DNA from: Meconema thalassinum
Lineage: Eukaryota; Arthropoda; Insecta; Orthoptera; Tettigoniidae
Direction: 5' to 3'
Assembly (NCBI GenBank): GCA_946902985.2
Contig: OX336393.1
Span: 128,926,533 to 128,990,532, forward strand
Length of the DNA: 64,000 nt
A model generated the notes under the pieces. That model saw nothing but the letters and a program-made list of their open reading frames with translations, had not been told where the DNA came from and did no database searches. The position numbers were made by a program, and so were the translations under genes. Below are positions 22,194 to 33,664 of the stretch, one piece after another. How positions within the stretch are numbered: position 1 is the first letter of the stretch; every line of letters starts with the position of its first letter.

Positions 22194-22497
22194 ATGCACG
22201 GGTGTTCCAGACAGGCTCGCCATCAGCACCAGTTTAGGATTAATGTGTGGGGTGGCATAGTAGGTCCATACGTTCTACCAGCACGTTTTGCAGGTGCTGT
22301 CTCCAGATACTTTATCCAGAACACCCTTTCAGACTTACTGCATGACAATGTGCCCCTGCAAATACGACAACGTAGGTGGTGGATGCATGATGGGGCTCCT
22401 GCACACTTTAGTCACCCTGTTCGCGCTACACTGACGGAGATCTTCCAGGACAGATGATTGGGCAGAGGAGAACCCGTTCCATGGCCTGCACTGTCCG
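22194..22497 (+). pseudogene. Tc1/mariner-superfamily transposase fragment
   Basis: About 90-100 residues of a DDE transposase: QFRINVWGGIVGPYVLP, then WWMHDGAPAHFSHPVRATL, which carries the second catalytic Asp, then after one stop codon LGRGEPVPWPALS. A GRG..PV.WP motif after DGAPAHF fits the DD41D ('visitor'-like) branch, but the third acidic residue is missing: the coding sequence is cut by the LINE at about 22497. The N-terminal HTH and first catalytic Asp are also absent. Confidence 0.65.
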
Positions 22498-22565
22498 CTA
22501 TATGTATATATATATTTCGTATGGTACACGTGATCTACATATATATACAAATATGTACATAATAA

Positions 22566-23520
22566 TCAAAAATGAACAACAAGGTTCTTCAACCAGGAAA
22601 GTGCTGGAGCTGATGCTTTCATGAATTCTTCCCATTTGCCTGCGAAGCTACGCTGTGGGCACTCCCGAATGATGTGGTACATGGTCTGTTCTTGAGCTCC
22701 GCAGTCACAAGCTGGTGATTCTAGCCAACCCCGTTTGTGTAGCATTGCCTTGCACCTTCCATGACCAGTTCGAGCACGATTTAGTTGGCACCACGTAGCT
22801 CTTGGTAGATCAATTCCTGGGACATGCTGGGAAGGATCATCTAAGTGGATTTGGTGAGATGAAGAAAAAACTCTCCACCTTTCCTTCCAGATTTTGCTGA
22901 TGTTGTAAGGCTCTGGCTGTTTAATAATGTCATCACTCCAAATAGGATTCCTGGATTTCAGGCTCATGCGTGGAGGATTACTCAGTACTGAGTGAACCGG
23001 GATGTGCTTGAAGTCAGAACAGATGTAAGTTTTCCAAGCGTGGGCAGCTGCTTGTTGTCGTCTCAGTTGTGGAGGAGGAATGCCTGCCCGGGCGTGCAAC
23101 CATGGCACAGGGGTTGATCTTAATGTGCCCGTTATGATCCTTAAGGACTCATAGAGCTGAGTATCCTCTTTGTTGACATGTGCAGTTCTATACCATACCG
23201 GTGCACAATATTCGGCAACAGAGTAGACTAGCGCAAGGCTTGCCATACGAAGAGTACTTGCATGGGCACCCCATGTTGTGACAGCCAGTTGGCGGATGAT
23301 ATTGTTCCTGGTCTTAAGTTTTCCTGCAGTATTCTCAAGGTGTTTATTGTAGGTCAGAGAACGGTCCAGAGTTACTCCTAGGTATTTGGGGTTGGGATTG
23401 TTCCTCAGCCTCCTTCTGCAGAATGTAATGTTCAGCTCTTGTTTGGAGATTCTACTATTAAGGTGAAAAGCTGTGACCTCAGTTTTTGATACTGTCCGGT
23501 TAGACTTGTATCCGTGGAGT
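22566..23520 (-). pseudogene. Jockey-type LINE ORF2, C-terminal part
   Basis: One open frame begins inside the RT region (VSKTEVTAFHLN, PNPKYLGVTLDRSLTYNKHL), passes the thumb (SVAEYCAPVWYRTAHV, RSTPVPWLHARAGIPPPQLR) and ends in a cysteine-rich C-terminus (RTGHGRCKAMLHKRGW, ACDCGAQEQTMYHIIRECP) before a normal stop. The first Met (complement of 23246) is internal; the frame stays open upstream to about 23520, where the 5'-truncated insertion meets the right TIR. The 3' side has a TATATG-rich tail near 22498-22550. Confidence 0.75.
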
Positions 23521-23734
23521 CAGGAACCTTTTTTGATATGAGTCATGTGTTAAACACTTCCAAACAGGCTGTCAATTAATGTGTCACTGTACATTGTTAT
23601 TTCATTAATAAAGGGAAAACGAATGATTTTGGGACATATGTGTATATGAAAGATTTTTCTTGTTTTGGTGTAAGGAACCAATCCCCAAAGTTTGTAAAAG
23701 TATTTCTGAAACACCCTGAATATTTGTACATAGG

Positions 23735-24010
23735 CCTATGTGTAATTAACATCGTGCACTTATTAAGCCTAAGTGAGCTAGATCTGAAGATTATTGCTTG
23801 GCGATCGATACACGTTATTCAATTAAGTAGTCCCCCCAATTTTATACATAAAGGCGTGTTATTTTGTGATAAGTATTTTAAGTAATATTTTTCAAGTTAG
23901 GGCATAAACATACTCATTTTCTTTCTAATGTAATGGCACACAATTCGTGTTAACCGACTAGAAAGCTTTCTTGAATATAACTAGGCAACACTGAAAAATG
24001 GCTTCTTTCA
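23735..24010 (+). repeat. HHR-bearing repeat, copy 3 (diverged)
   Basis: GCCTAAGTGAGCTAGATCTGAAGA at 23767-23790 aligns with the conserved block of the copies at 1.1 and 1.9 kb. TTAGGGCATAAACATACTC and GTGTTAACCGACTAGAAAGC further on match their 3' parts. The ribozyme core keeps CTGA-A-GA, but the GAAA element reads GATA and the cleavage triplet is altered, so this copy should be inactive. Confidence 0.55.
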
Positions 24011-24326
24011 CTTCAATTCAAGCATTCTTTACTAAAATGTTCAGAATTTTTAATTTAATTTTATATATTTTGTTGCAGCTGAAATGCCATTGGTTACAAA
24101 ATTTTAAAATAAATACAATACGGTATACCATAACATGACATGAATATTCTCTACTGTTGTCTTTGCAATAGTCACTGAGTGTTTTTGTTTACATCACATA
24201 AAGTGATAATATTCGCATTCTGGTCACACAATACACTTATACATTGATCATTTGCGTGGTGGAAAAGTTGGTTGAGCATAACTTATGGTGAAAACCATGT
24301 GTGGCAAGCCTAATAGTTGCATGCAT

Positions 24327-24644
24327 CTACGTGCGGTTTGTTTTGGTCCAATTTCTATTTACCATAGCACCAGTTCGAAAAAAATCATATAATGTTTTTT
24401 CTTTCTTTCCTTTTTGTTTGGCTGTCACTGTATTGTATGCGTCTGTAGATGGTAGCTGCAGATGAATCCTTAAGTCCTCCAGGAAGAAACTATTTGGGGC
24501 GTACTTCCCTGCTCCTGGAGCTCTTTTCAAAAATCTAGTTTTGACATTGTCAATTCTCTCCATATTCCTGAAGGTTAATTTGTCGCAGATGGAGGAGATC
24601 CCATATGTAGCAATGGGATTTACAGTTGTGTTGAAGAGCTTCAT
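24327..24644 (-). pseudogene. LINE ORF2 C-terminal fragment
   Basis: Residues such as LFNTTVNPIATYGISSICD, NMERIDNVKTRFLKRAPG and KYAPNSFFLEDLRIHLQLPS follow the pattern of the RT-thumb and post-RT region of non-LTR elements (PIxTYG ... LExxxxRxLKRxLG). The frame ends at 24327. No catalytic motif is included, and the LINE clade is uncertain. Confidence 0.55.
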
Positions 24645-24724
24645 TCAATTTAATTTTAAAACAACATTTTGTATTTTCAAGAATTCAGTTATTGTATTTT
24701 GATTTTTGTATCGAAAATACATTT

Positions 24725-25023
24725 TGTGAGTAAAAAAGCAAAGCAAAGCCAACTCCGGACAATCCACGGAGGCCGTGGGAGTGGTGAAAGGTAACAACAG
24801 CACTAGATGGGATGGAGTTGTCAGCTCCACGCCCGGCCGTCCTTGCTCCCAAAAATTACCCTAGTACTCATTTCTGGTGTATGCTGGGTGAACCCAGGAC
24901 TATTTGCGTTTCCGAAAGTGGTAGTTATATTTCTAAAATCCACTACCCGGGTGGGGAACGAACCCACTCACACTCCGATAGAAGCTCAGTTCCTCTACCG
25001 ACTGCGCTGGGCAGCCCCCACAC
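24725..25023 (-). repeat. SINE family S7 (tRNA-derived)
   Basis: Minus-strand head GGGGGCTGCCCAGCGCAGTC, GGTAGAGGAACTGAGCTTC and B box GGTTCGTTCCC (complement of 24955-24965). The body ends near AAGCAAAGCAAAGCCAACTC at 24736-24755. Reading frames on both strands are by-products. Confidence 0.65.
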
Positions 25024-25500
25024 CTTGTGAGTATTTTGCTAACTCTGTTGGCAGCCAGATACCATGCAAGACGACTCATGCTCTGCTTCCGCGTGAAGGA
25101 GCCAGCAATGGTAACGTGAACCTTGACAGAAAGAAGCGTAATACATTTAATCATCAAACGTGCTTACACACGTAGTGAGCGATATTGAACACTGCTAACA
25201 TTCGAAAATTAATGAGAACAAAAGCAGTATTCGCACAATTATGAATAACTAATCGAGCAGCCTAGTACATGCGTTTTGTAACATACAATCAAACTGAAAC
25301 GGGTTCACACACACAGACGCACGAGTAATTAATATTTTACGGAAATTGGGTGCATTTTGCCACTTTACCAATTAGAACATTGCAGCATCCTGGTAGCGAG
25401 TGGACGAAGTATGGTAGGGTCTAGTTATGGTCAGTGTGACGTTGGTGTACTGGTGGTGATCTCCCAGCATCACCAATCTGGTATCTTTCAATAATATTTT
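25024..25500. other. No recognisable feature
   Basis: No convincing frame or repeat is identified in this stretch. Confidence 0.4.
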
Positions 25501-25501
25501 T

Positions 25502-26922
25502 TAACAAGAAGTTCCGTGAAGAACTATACAGCCTACTTTTCATGCCAATGATTATTCTACAGAATATGAACCTATCTAGAATAATGACGAAATTAAGTTG
25601 CTAATATCGACATTTCCAATTAGTTCGAAATACTGTATACCTGGCATAATGTATCCTAATAGAGCACTACAGTTGGCAGCCCTGATGACTGAATATATTC
25701 TTAGTTCCGTCCCTCACGGTACTAAATACAAAATTTGGTTGAAGTCCACTGGATAGCATGGACGTTACATGCAGTTAAACATTGGATCTAACAGCGCGCG
25801 TAAAATCATGTTGGCAACAATGTCATGCATGTATTGGTCAGAAATAATCTGAAATAATATGATCTATTGTTGTGCCAATTTTGAATGAAATCCATTAGTT
25901 AGTATAGAAGTTACATGCATTTTAAAATTGGACCTATCAGCAAGCTTAGAATCATGTTGGCAGCACTGACGTATATTAGTTACTCCAAATTCGTCTAGAA
26001 TGCCAGGTACTATACGTGTGCAAAGTTTAGAGCTATTGGCTTGCATACTTTCTGATATATTGATATTAGGGTAACAAAAATAGGGACAGCACATATTAAC
26101 AGTTGGCAGCCCTGGTTGCTCCTTAGAATACGCATAATCATATCTGTTATGGTACACATAGCACATACGAAATTTGGTTGAAATCCAAATGATAGTATGG
26201 AAGTTACATGTATTTAAAGTTGGACCTGTCAGCAGGCTTAGAATTATGTTGGTAGCACTGACGTATATAAGTTACTCAAAATTAATATAGAATGTCAGGT
26301 ACTATACGTGTGCATAGTTTAAAGCTGTCGGCTTGCATACTTTCTGATATATTGGTATTTGGATAAAATAAATTAGGAGCATTTATTAACAGTTGGCAGC
26401 CCTGGTAGGTCTTAAGAATACGCTCAGTCATATCTGGTTATGTACACATACAACATACGAAATTTGGTTGAATTCCGCTTGATAGTGTAGAAGTTATATG
26501 CATTTAAAAAGTGGACCTATCAGGAGGCTTATAATCATTTTGGCAACACTGCCATGTTTGGCCTCCTGGAAATTAAACTGAAATATTATGATCTGTACGT
26601 GTGCCAATTTTGAAATTGCTCCCATTCATACTTTCCAAGATATCCAACATGGAGCTCAAATTTCAATTGCGATTTTTTAGCAGTTGGTAGCACTGACATC
26701 ATTTTCAAATATGGCCGTGAGATATTCAGGTATAGATCTTTACTCCTACCAAATTTTGTTTCGATTGCTGCAGCCGTTTAGGAGTTGATAGGGGGAGACA
26801 CACACACAGCCAGACAGACAGACAGACAGAAGGACAGACAGACAGACAGACACACATTTGCCCGATCTCATAAGTCTACTTTTTCCTCATTTTTGCAAAA
26901 TGTGAAAAGTAGGCTAAAAATG
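25502..26922 (+). mobile_element. HINE-like element C
   Basis: Begins AACAAGAAGTTCCGTGAAGA with subterminal CAGCCTACTTTTCA. The body has repeated ~300 bp blocks marked by AGTTGGCAGCCCTG, ACGAAATTTGGTTGA and CAGGCTTAGAATTATGTTGG. Near the end come (CAGA)n/(CA)n at 26800-26854, then GCCCGATCTCATAAGTCTAC and a hairpin built from CTACTTTTTCC...GTGAAAAGTAGG. It has the same plan as element A but a different body sequence. No coding frame. Confidence 0.5.
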
Positions 26923-27118
26923 CCCACGGATTAACAGTTAAGGCTGGAAGCCTTTCGCTCAACGAATTCCGAATAGACGGGGAATCTAGTCAGACTTTTT
27001 ACTTTGATGTCCTAGACCGATTTAAATTTTTTGGCGAACCTCCATTAAAAATAAAATGAAGTGCTCCTAATGTACCTAAATCAATAATAAATAATATTCT
27101 CCCACATAAACATTTTGA

Positions 27119-27500
27119 GTTTGTTGTTGATTCATTTGAGGGACTCAAGTGCCATTTAGCCATGTGCACTTGTTGGTTTGTTTGTTAGTTATTGTTGCTT
27201 TAAGGGGGAAGAATAGCTAGGTCATCTACCTCTTCTGTGTAACTTACTTGTGTGTGAGTAGAATTTGTCTCATAACCTGTGTTACTGTGGTATTTGTACT
27301 GGTGTGTGTATTTGTAATTCAGGTGAGGATTGGGAAGGAGGTGGCCGTGGCTTTAAGCAAGAAATTATCCCGGCATTTGCATGGAGTAGATGGTTGATGT
27401 TGTTGTTGTTGACACATTTAGGGACTTTGCGACATCGTGGTCAAGTCGCCTCGTGTACTTGGGTGTGTGCGGAATTTGTCAGATAACACAGGTCTACACG
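27119..27500 (-). repeat. SINE S3 copies, one nested in another
   Basis: Two separate S3 tails are present in the same orientation (27119-27172, with TTGTTGTTGATTCATTTGAG, and 27388-27500, with TTGATGTTGTTGTTGTTGAC). Between them lie an unrelated GTTGCTTTAAGGGGGAAGAA segment and more S3 body (GGTGGCCGTGGCTTTAAGC). This suggests one S3 copy inserted into an older one. Confidence 0.55.
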
Positions 27501-27591
27501 ATTTTTCCTTTCTTGGTTTTGACTCTTATTTTACGTGTACATCGTTCATCTGAATTTGGAAATGCCATTACTTTTATCTTATCATATACCA

Positions 27592-27727
27592 ATTTTTAGC
27601 CTATTTTTCAAATTTTGCAAAAATGAGGGAAAAGTAGACTTATGATATCGGGCAAATGTGTGTCTGTCTGTTCTTCTGTCTGTCTGTCTGTCTGTCTGTC
27701 CTTCTGTCTGTCTCTCCGTCTGTCTGG

Positions 27728-27762
<35 letters not shown>

Positions 27763-29036
27763 CTATCAACTCCTAAACGGCTGCAACAATCGAAACAAAA
27801 TTATGTAGGAGTAAAGATCTATACCGGAATATCTCACGTCCATATTTGAAAATGATGTCAGTGCTACCAACTGCTGAAAAATCGCAATCGAAATTTGTGC
27901 TCCATGTTGGATATCTTGGAAGGTATAAATGGGAGCCATTTCAAAATGGGCACACGTATAGATAATAATATTCCAGTTTGATTTCCAGGAGGCCATACAT
28001 GGCAGTGTTGCCAAAATGATTATAAGCCTGCTGATAGGTCCAAATTTTAAATGCATATAACTTCTACGCTATCAATTGGATTTCAACCTCATTTCGTATG
28101 TGCTATGTGTACATAAACAGATATGACAAAGCGTATTCTTAAGAGCCACCAGGGCTCTCAATTTTGTTTATCCAAATACACATATATCAGAAAATATGCA
28201 AGCCGACAGCTTTAAACTATGCACACGTATAGTACCTGACATTCTATATTAATTTGGAGTAACTTATATACGTCAGTGCTATCAACATGATTCTAAGCCT
28301 GCTGAGAAGTCCAACTTTAAATACATGTAACTTCTATACTATCATTTGTATTTCAACCAAATTTCGTGTGTACCATAACAGATATGACTATGCCGATTCA
28401 TAAGAGTAACCAGAGCTGCCAACTGTTAATAAATACTGTCTTTATTTTTGTTACCCTAATATCCATATATCAGAGAGTATGCAAGCCAATAGCTCTAAAC
28501 TTTGCACACGAATAGTACCTGGCATTCTAGATTAATTTGGAGTGACTGATATAGGCCTACGCCAGTGCTGCCAACATGATTCTAAGCCTGCTGATAAGTC
28601 CAATTTTGAAATGCATGTAACTTCTACACTAAATAATGGATTGCACTCAAAATTGACACAACAATAGATCATATTATTTCAGATTATTTCTGACCAATAC
28701 ATGTATGTCATTGTTGCCAACATGATTTTACGCGCGCTGATAGATCCAATGTTTAACTGCATGTAACGTCCATGATATCCATTGGACTTCAAACCAAATT
28801 TTGTATTCTGTACCTTAAGAGATGGAACTAAGAATATATTCAGTCACCAGGGCTGCCAACTGTTGTTCTCTAGTAGGCTACATTATGCCAGGTATACAGT
28901 ATTTCGAACTAATTAGAAATTTCGATAATACCATCTTAATTTTGTCATTATTCTAGATAGATCCATATAGATTAATCATGAATCTTAAATTTTAAGAAAA
29001 GTAGGCTCTTTAGTTCGTCACGGAACTTCTTGTTTT
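27592..29036 (-). mobile_element. HINE-like element D (inverted partner of C)
   Basis: Reverse-oriented homologue of 25502-26922: hairpin AGCCTATTTTTC...GGGAAAAGTAGAC at the left, (CTGT)n(GT)n at 27660-27758, repeated blocks with CTGCCAACTGTT, AACCAAATTTCGTGTG and CAACATGATTCTAAGCCTGC, and the end AGTTCGTCACGGAACTTCTT. The spacer to element C is only ~670 bp. Confidence 0.5.
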
Positions 29037-29484
29037 ATAATTGCACTAATTTTGATTTACTAGATATTACAAAATTTCACAATGTCTCTACTGTTGGCTG
29101 ATAAAACTACTAAAGTGACCAAGAGATAAAGCAGTATGAGAAGCATTGCATCCAAGGAGCAACGGTTCCGTTGACTTAATCATACAAGTGAACACAAACT
29201 GGTTTCTTCTTTGATATGTAAGTTATTTGTTAAAATATGTCTTAAGTTAATGTGTTTATTATTTTAATGTACTAAACTCTACCTGCTATAAAGAAACAAT
29301 ACAATGCCGATTTTGAAGTTCACGCATCTTGTAGTCTAATGATATCTTTAATATGTTGTTTTTTTTAAACGTGACATGATACAGAAACATAGAAGACATT
29401 TCCGTAAATCATACACTCGCAATATACACAATCAGTTATTGAATCTAAGAAAGGTCTCCAAAAAAATTATTTTGTAGACCTGTG
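29037..29484. other. No recognisable feature
   Basis: AT-rich; no frame, tRNA-like box or paralogue seen. Confidence 0.4.
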
Positions 29485-29805
29485 TAAACTTTGTTATTGT
29501 GAAGGCTGTAATAGTGTATGTATTTGTAATTGAGATGAGGATTGGAATGGAGGCGGCCGTGGCCTTAATTTAGGAACCATCCCGGCATTCACCTAGACTA
29601 GAAGAGGGAGACGACTTCCAGGATAGTGGAGTTGGGAATCGAACCCGTATCTTCTCAGTTTTGCCTCAAAAAGCTGAGTGAACTCCGTTCCAGCCCTCAG
29701 ACCAGAATTTTCATTTCTTGGCACAGCCGGGAATCGTAGCCAGACCTCCTCTGTGGCAGCCAAGAATGCTAGTCGTTACGCCAAGAGGTGGACGCAAGAG
29801 CTTCA
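29485..29805 (-). repeat. SINE family S3
   Basis: ATTGTGAAGGCTGTAATAGTG, GGCGGCCGTGGCCTTAATTT, TGGGAATCGAACCCGTATC, CCGTTCCAGCCCTCAGACCA and GGGAATCGTAGCCAGACC (degraded reversed B box). Confidence 0.65.
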
Positions 29806-30689
29806 ATTTCAAACAATTCATAGCCCGGTCGATCTATTGCAACACTCGTTACTCAGTATTTGACTGGGGGAGGTTTATAAATCGCGAGAGGACCCTGCAC
29901 TCAGGATGACACTGTCAGCCTCGGAAATAAACCTGATATTTCCTAACAATAATGATCTCCCCATTCCAGGAGTCAACAATTCTTTGACACACTCGGCTAC
30001 GTTGAGGGGTAAACTCTAAAAAGTCAACGATGACTCAGGGGCTCACAACTGGTCAAACGTGGATTGGCGTTCACCGGTACCAAACTTCGTCCAGCATTAG
30101 TCTACTTCCTCTTACTTGAGCCAGTTTCCTTTCTTTCATATTTCCTGTCGATCTCACTTGATCAATTCCCGTCTTTCTCCAATCCCCGACAGTTTTAGGG
30201 TTTCTTAAGCCTCGGATGTCTCATTATCCCGCTTACTGTGCTCCTTGTCTTTTCTTCTGTCATCTTAATTTTTCATGGTTCAGACCAATGTTTTTCCAGG
30301 CATATCCTGTGTACTGTAATAAGAGTCCCTATGTGAGGCAGGGTGTGCACATATGCTGCACCTTGGATAGCACTACATCCTCAAAGGCTCAAGGCTGGTA
30401 ACGTCGACGGATTCCAATCCTGCGTCTGCTTTCTCCACTATTTACAGAAACATTGGGACAGACCCTCTCCTCATTCTCTTTCCTACAGCCTTTCATGGCC
30501 CTACTTCTATGCAAGTCCATTATTCCTAATTTTTCAGGGTTGAGGGCATTTATTTTCCCTGTTTTTTATTTCCCTTACTCCCTTTTAAGATGGGTATGAT
30601 TTTGCAATGGAGGCCAATCTGGAATTAGAGTGGACAAATATCCGACACCCAGTTACCATGTCAACAAGTGCAAGAGAACTTAGATCCCA
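29806..30689. other. No recognisable feature
   Basis: Contains a pyrimidine-rich stretch around 30110-30560 with short open frames but no recognisable protein or repeat motif. Confidence 0.4.
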
Positions 30690-31000
30690 CTCGTTGAGTG
30701 ACAAATTTCTATAATATTTGAATTGCAGCCAATGGCCAAAGCGGGGTATTTTAATTGAACGCCCGTAGGCTTCCCATCAAGTTCAATTTCAAGTAGTTCC
30801 AACATTGGCTACCAGAAATGTCACTGTCACTGACACCTAGTTTCGAACGTTGCAACTTGATAGAGCGTTCCTAACCAAATCAAACCTATAAATTTGGCTA
30901 CACACTACCAATTGCAGTGGTAGGCTCTTTTACATGCCATAAATCTATGACTTGGGCACGCCGGCTTTACTTCCCCTCCAAATGAAAGCATGCTGAAGGA
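30690..31000 (-). repeat. SINE S6-related copy
   Basis: Reverse-complement counterpart of 7340-7645: TTGAACGCCCGTAGGC, AAGTTCAATTTCAAGTAGTTCC, GCTACCAGAAATGTCACTG, CAACTTGATAGAGCG, ACTACCAATTGCAGTGGTAG and CGGCTTTACTTCCCCTCC. Confidence 0.55.
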
Positions 31001-31675
31001 TTTTTGATACCTAGTTTCCATGGCAACAAATTCAAGAGGACCTAGATCCCACTCGTTGAGCGACAAATTTCCGACACCTACTCATCATGGCAATAAGAGG
31101 AAAGGCACTTAAATCGGAGTGATACATTTTGGACAACTACAGTAGTTACCAAGGCAGCAAGGGCAAGCTCAATCGGGTCCCACTCGTTAAAGCATGCACC
31201 ATTCTTATAATACGAATAACAGCATGTCGAATATTCTATGTTTTGGTTCTGCAACACCATATGTATTTTTTTAACGTTTATGTGAGTTAGATGAAAGGCA
31301 GTAATTAATTAATTGGGAGACAGTCGTTTCTTCACGTCTGTAGGTATTACCATGAAGTACTCTACTTGTGTCTCCCGGGTGGAGCAAAGTAAGCAAAAAT
31401 ATTGGCTATTGGTCCTAAGGCTCTGCTTCAGGATATCCCAGCTATTAGAGGATCATTCACGGAACATAATCCCAACTGTTCTTTTAAGAACCAAGCATCA
31501 GCAAAAAATATAGGTCCTTATTTCAATACCCTCCAACATAACATTGATGGCATAAGTCGATCTAAAAGTGACTACCTCTCAAAATTGTTTTCAATTTTTT
31601 GCCGCAATGTATGCCCATTTTGGCATACGAAATAATAAAAATGATAAAAGTATATTAATTCATTTTAATATTAAT
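31001..31675. other. No recognisable feature
   Basis: Short frames occur but none resembles a known family. Confidence 0.4.
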
Positions 31676-31835
31676 CTCAGGACAACGGAGACCTGGCCGT
31701 GGGAGAATCTCGTGGCTGAAGAACCTCAGAGACTGCTTTGAGATGAACACAACGAATCTTCTCCATGTGGCAGACTCCAGGAATAGAATAGCCATGATAA
31801 CCGCCAACCTTCGATAGAAGACGGCACGGAAAGAA
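31676..31835 (+). pseudogene. RTE-like LINE C-terminal scrap
   Basis: The plus frame starting near 31681 reads GQRRPGRGRISWLKNLRDC, then FEMNTTNLLHVADSRNRIAM and ITANLR followed by a stop. GRGRISWLKNLR is the well-known closing motif of one RTE-type LINE group. An AAGAAGA tail follows near 31834-31842. Confidence 0.6.
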
Positions 31836-32635
31836 TAAGAAGATTTTTTTTCACTATCATCCTTACGTTTAAAGACAGATGACATACTGTAGATTAGGGC
31901 TCGGATTGTGATTCGAATTATTTGGCACTATTAGAATATTCGAATATTCGCGAGACACGAATAATGTTCGAATATTATTCGAACACCATTGTTATTCTGG
32001 TATTCGAATCGCCGCATTCGAATAATAACGTATTCGTGCACATTCGAATATATTGTATTCGAATAATTTGAAAGGTATGCCCATTGTTTTTCATTATTTG
32101 GATTGACTGTTTCGTACGAATATTTTGTTCGTATCGTTCGAATTACGGTATTTGTCTCATTCCTCTATCTATGAATTCATCCTTCACGAGTGCGTTTCAG
32201 CCGCGCCCGGTTAATACGCTATTACGGTTATTATGCGACTTTTCTCGTCTTAACTGGGTTTTAGCTGTAAGTTATTGCGGTACAGGTTATGCATTTGCGA
32301 ATTATTTAGTATGCCAGTGCTTTTATATGAGTGAATTTCGTAATTAAATGTTTTGATGAACAAATATAAGAAATTAAATTGAAGCATGAAAAGCAGTGCT
32401 GATATCGTTTAGAGGAAACGCGCACTATGATTTGGAGATAAAGTTAGTTCGGCCAAATAAGACATAAGTAGCATTTAAAGAATTATTTAACTCAAGGTAT
32501 TTAATAAATGAAAAACCAGGGAGCCTTCAATAACATGTCAATTCTTTAATTCAGGGAAGAAAACAGAATACAAGCTAACCCGTATTTGGGTAAACGACGA
32601 TATATTGCCAAACTTTTTTACCAAACCAAATATGA

Positions 32636-32710
32636 AAAAATAATGATGATGATGATGATGATGATAATTGTTGTTTTAAGGGGCCTAACATCTAGGTTAT
32701 CGGCCCCAAG
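32636..32710 (-). repeat. Short (GAT)n-tailed SINE end inside the hAT element
   Basis: (GAT)n at 32642-32665 followed by AATTGTTGTTTTAAGGGGCC and TAACATCTAGGTTATCGGCC. The same composite is at 51122-51187. Probably the 3' end of a SINE inserted after the hAT ends were in place; orientation is inferred from the tail. Confidence 0.55.
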
Positions 32711-32858
32711 AAAAATAAGAAACTCTTCGTGTCTTCTCTCAACGACGTGCAAATGCGCATTTCCATCAACGTAAGCGCAACATCATCAACACGAGTACTT
32801 GAAAGAAAACAAAAATAAGAAAAGGTTGCCGAAATTTCAGTGTCAACAGACATTTAAC

Positions 32859-33494
32859 TCAAACATTATTTCGCGCGAAAAATTTCTTATTTTGGTACAA
32901 AAAAATCAATTTGTCAACATTGTCAGGATCAAGGCATGTTCTTTTGGCATAAACAATCTTGCCGCCCGTGGAAAAATGTATTTCTGATTGAATGGATGTG
33001 CCGGGAATGCATAAGTACTTCCTCGCCAACTGACTTATTCTGGGGTAAACCTTTTCATTAGCCTTCCACCATTTCAGAGTTTCGCGGGCGTTCATAAAGT
33101 TTTTCAGCTCTTCGGCCACAGTTTTCCTGCACGGGGACGTATTTGGACGCTAGAAAATGAAGTCTAGGTCCCTTTCAAAGCTGGACGAGAGTGACGAGAG
33201 CGAGGATCCTGACAACCCGGCTGTTTGTTGTGGTCGTGAAGCATCCGAATCTTCTCCGGTATAGCAAGAAAGCATCTGCACTTGTACTTCCACCCAAATC
33301 TTTTCCGTGTCTTGTTCTTTCTTGTGTAAAAGATTTTTGTAACGTGGATCTATAGCAGACGCTAATTGAGTTAAACTTACACCTGTGGTCGGTTCTTCAT
33401 CACTAATGTGAAATCGTCTTTTAAGAGCCCCAGAAATTGTCGATTTTAGTGTGTTTGATGTCTTGCTCTCTGAGTCGTCATCCTCATTTTTCAT
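32859..33494 (-). pseudogene. hAT transposase, C-terminal remnant with dimerisation domain
   Basis: One reading frame is split by a single in-frame TAG (complement of 33150-33152). The upstream part (115 codons) has SLTQLASAIDPRYKNLL and a Ser-rich acidic linker. The downstream part holds the hATC dimerisation domain: LKWWKANEKVYPRISQLARK, YLCIPGTSIQSE and FSTGGKIVYAKRTCLDPDNV. This arrangement is typical of ZBED-like hAT proteins. The BED zinc finger and catalytic acidic residues are missing, presumably by internal deletion; the first Met lies close to the TIR-proximal palindromes. Confidence 0.85.
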
Positions 33495-33664
33495 TTTTTA
33501 ATATTCATGAGGCTGCGAATATTCGAATAATATTCGTCATATTCGCACTATTCGGTATTCGAATATTCGAATAATATTCACTGTATTCGCACTATTCGGT
33601 ATTAGAATATTCGAATACTATTCGAATATGCGAATACGCGAATATTCCGAGCCCTACTGTAGAT

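Larger units (their letters stand above)
21982..23705 (+). mobile_element. Long-TIR Tc1/mariner-like relic with nested LINE
   Basis: Two inverted arms of about 185 bp (21982-22168 and 23522-23705) are nearly identical. Both run from AAATACTTTTACAAACTTTG through CCCAAAATCATTCGTTTTC and GACAGCCTGTTTGGAAGTG to AAAAAAGGTTCCTGAC. Between them lie a partial transposase frame (22194-about 22497) and an inverted LINE (about 22498-23521). The rest of the transposase is gone, so the element is dead. Confidence 0.8.
31895..33656 (-). mobile_element. hAT transposon with intact ends and 8-bp TSD
   Basis: TIRs TAGGGCTCGGA and TCCGAGCCCTA (11 bp, perfect) are bounded by the exact 8-bp duplication CTGTAGAT at 31887-31894 and 33657-33664. 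Both subterminal regions (31905-32070 and 33510-33645) are packed with ATTCGAATATTCG-type palindromes, likely transposase-binding sites. At 1,762 bp it is shorter than a usual autonomous hAT, and only a C-terminal transposase segment is left. It probably moved using a transposase supplied elsewhere. Confidence 0.9.
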
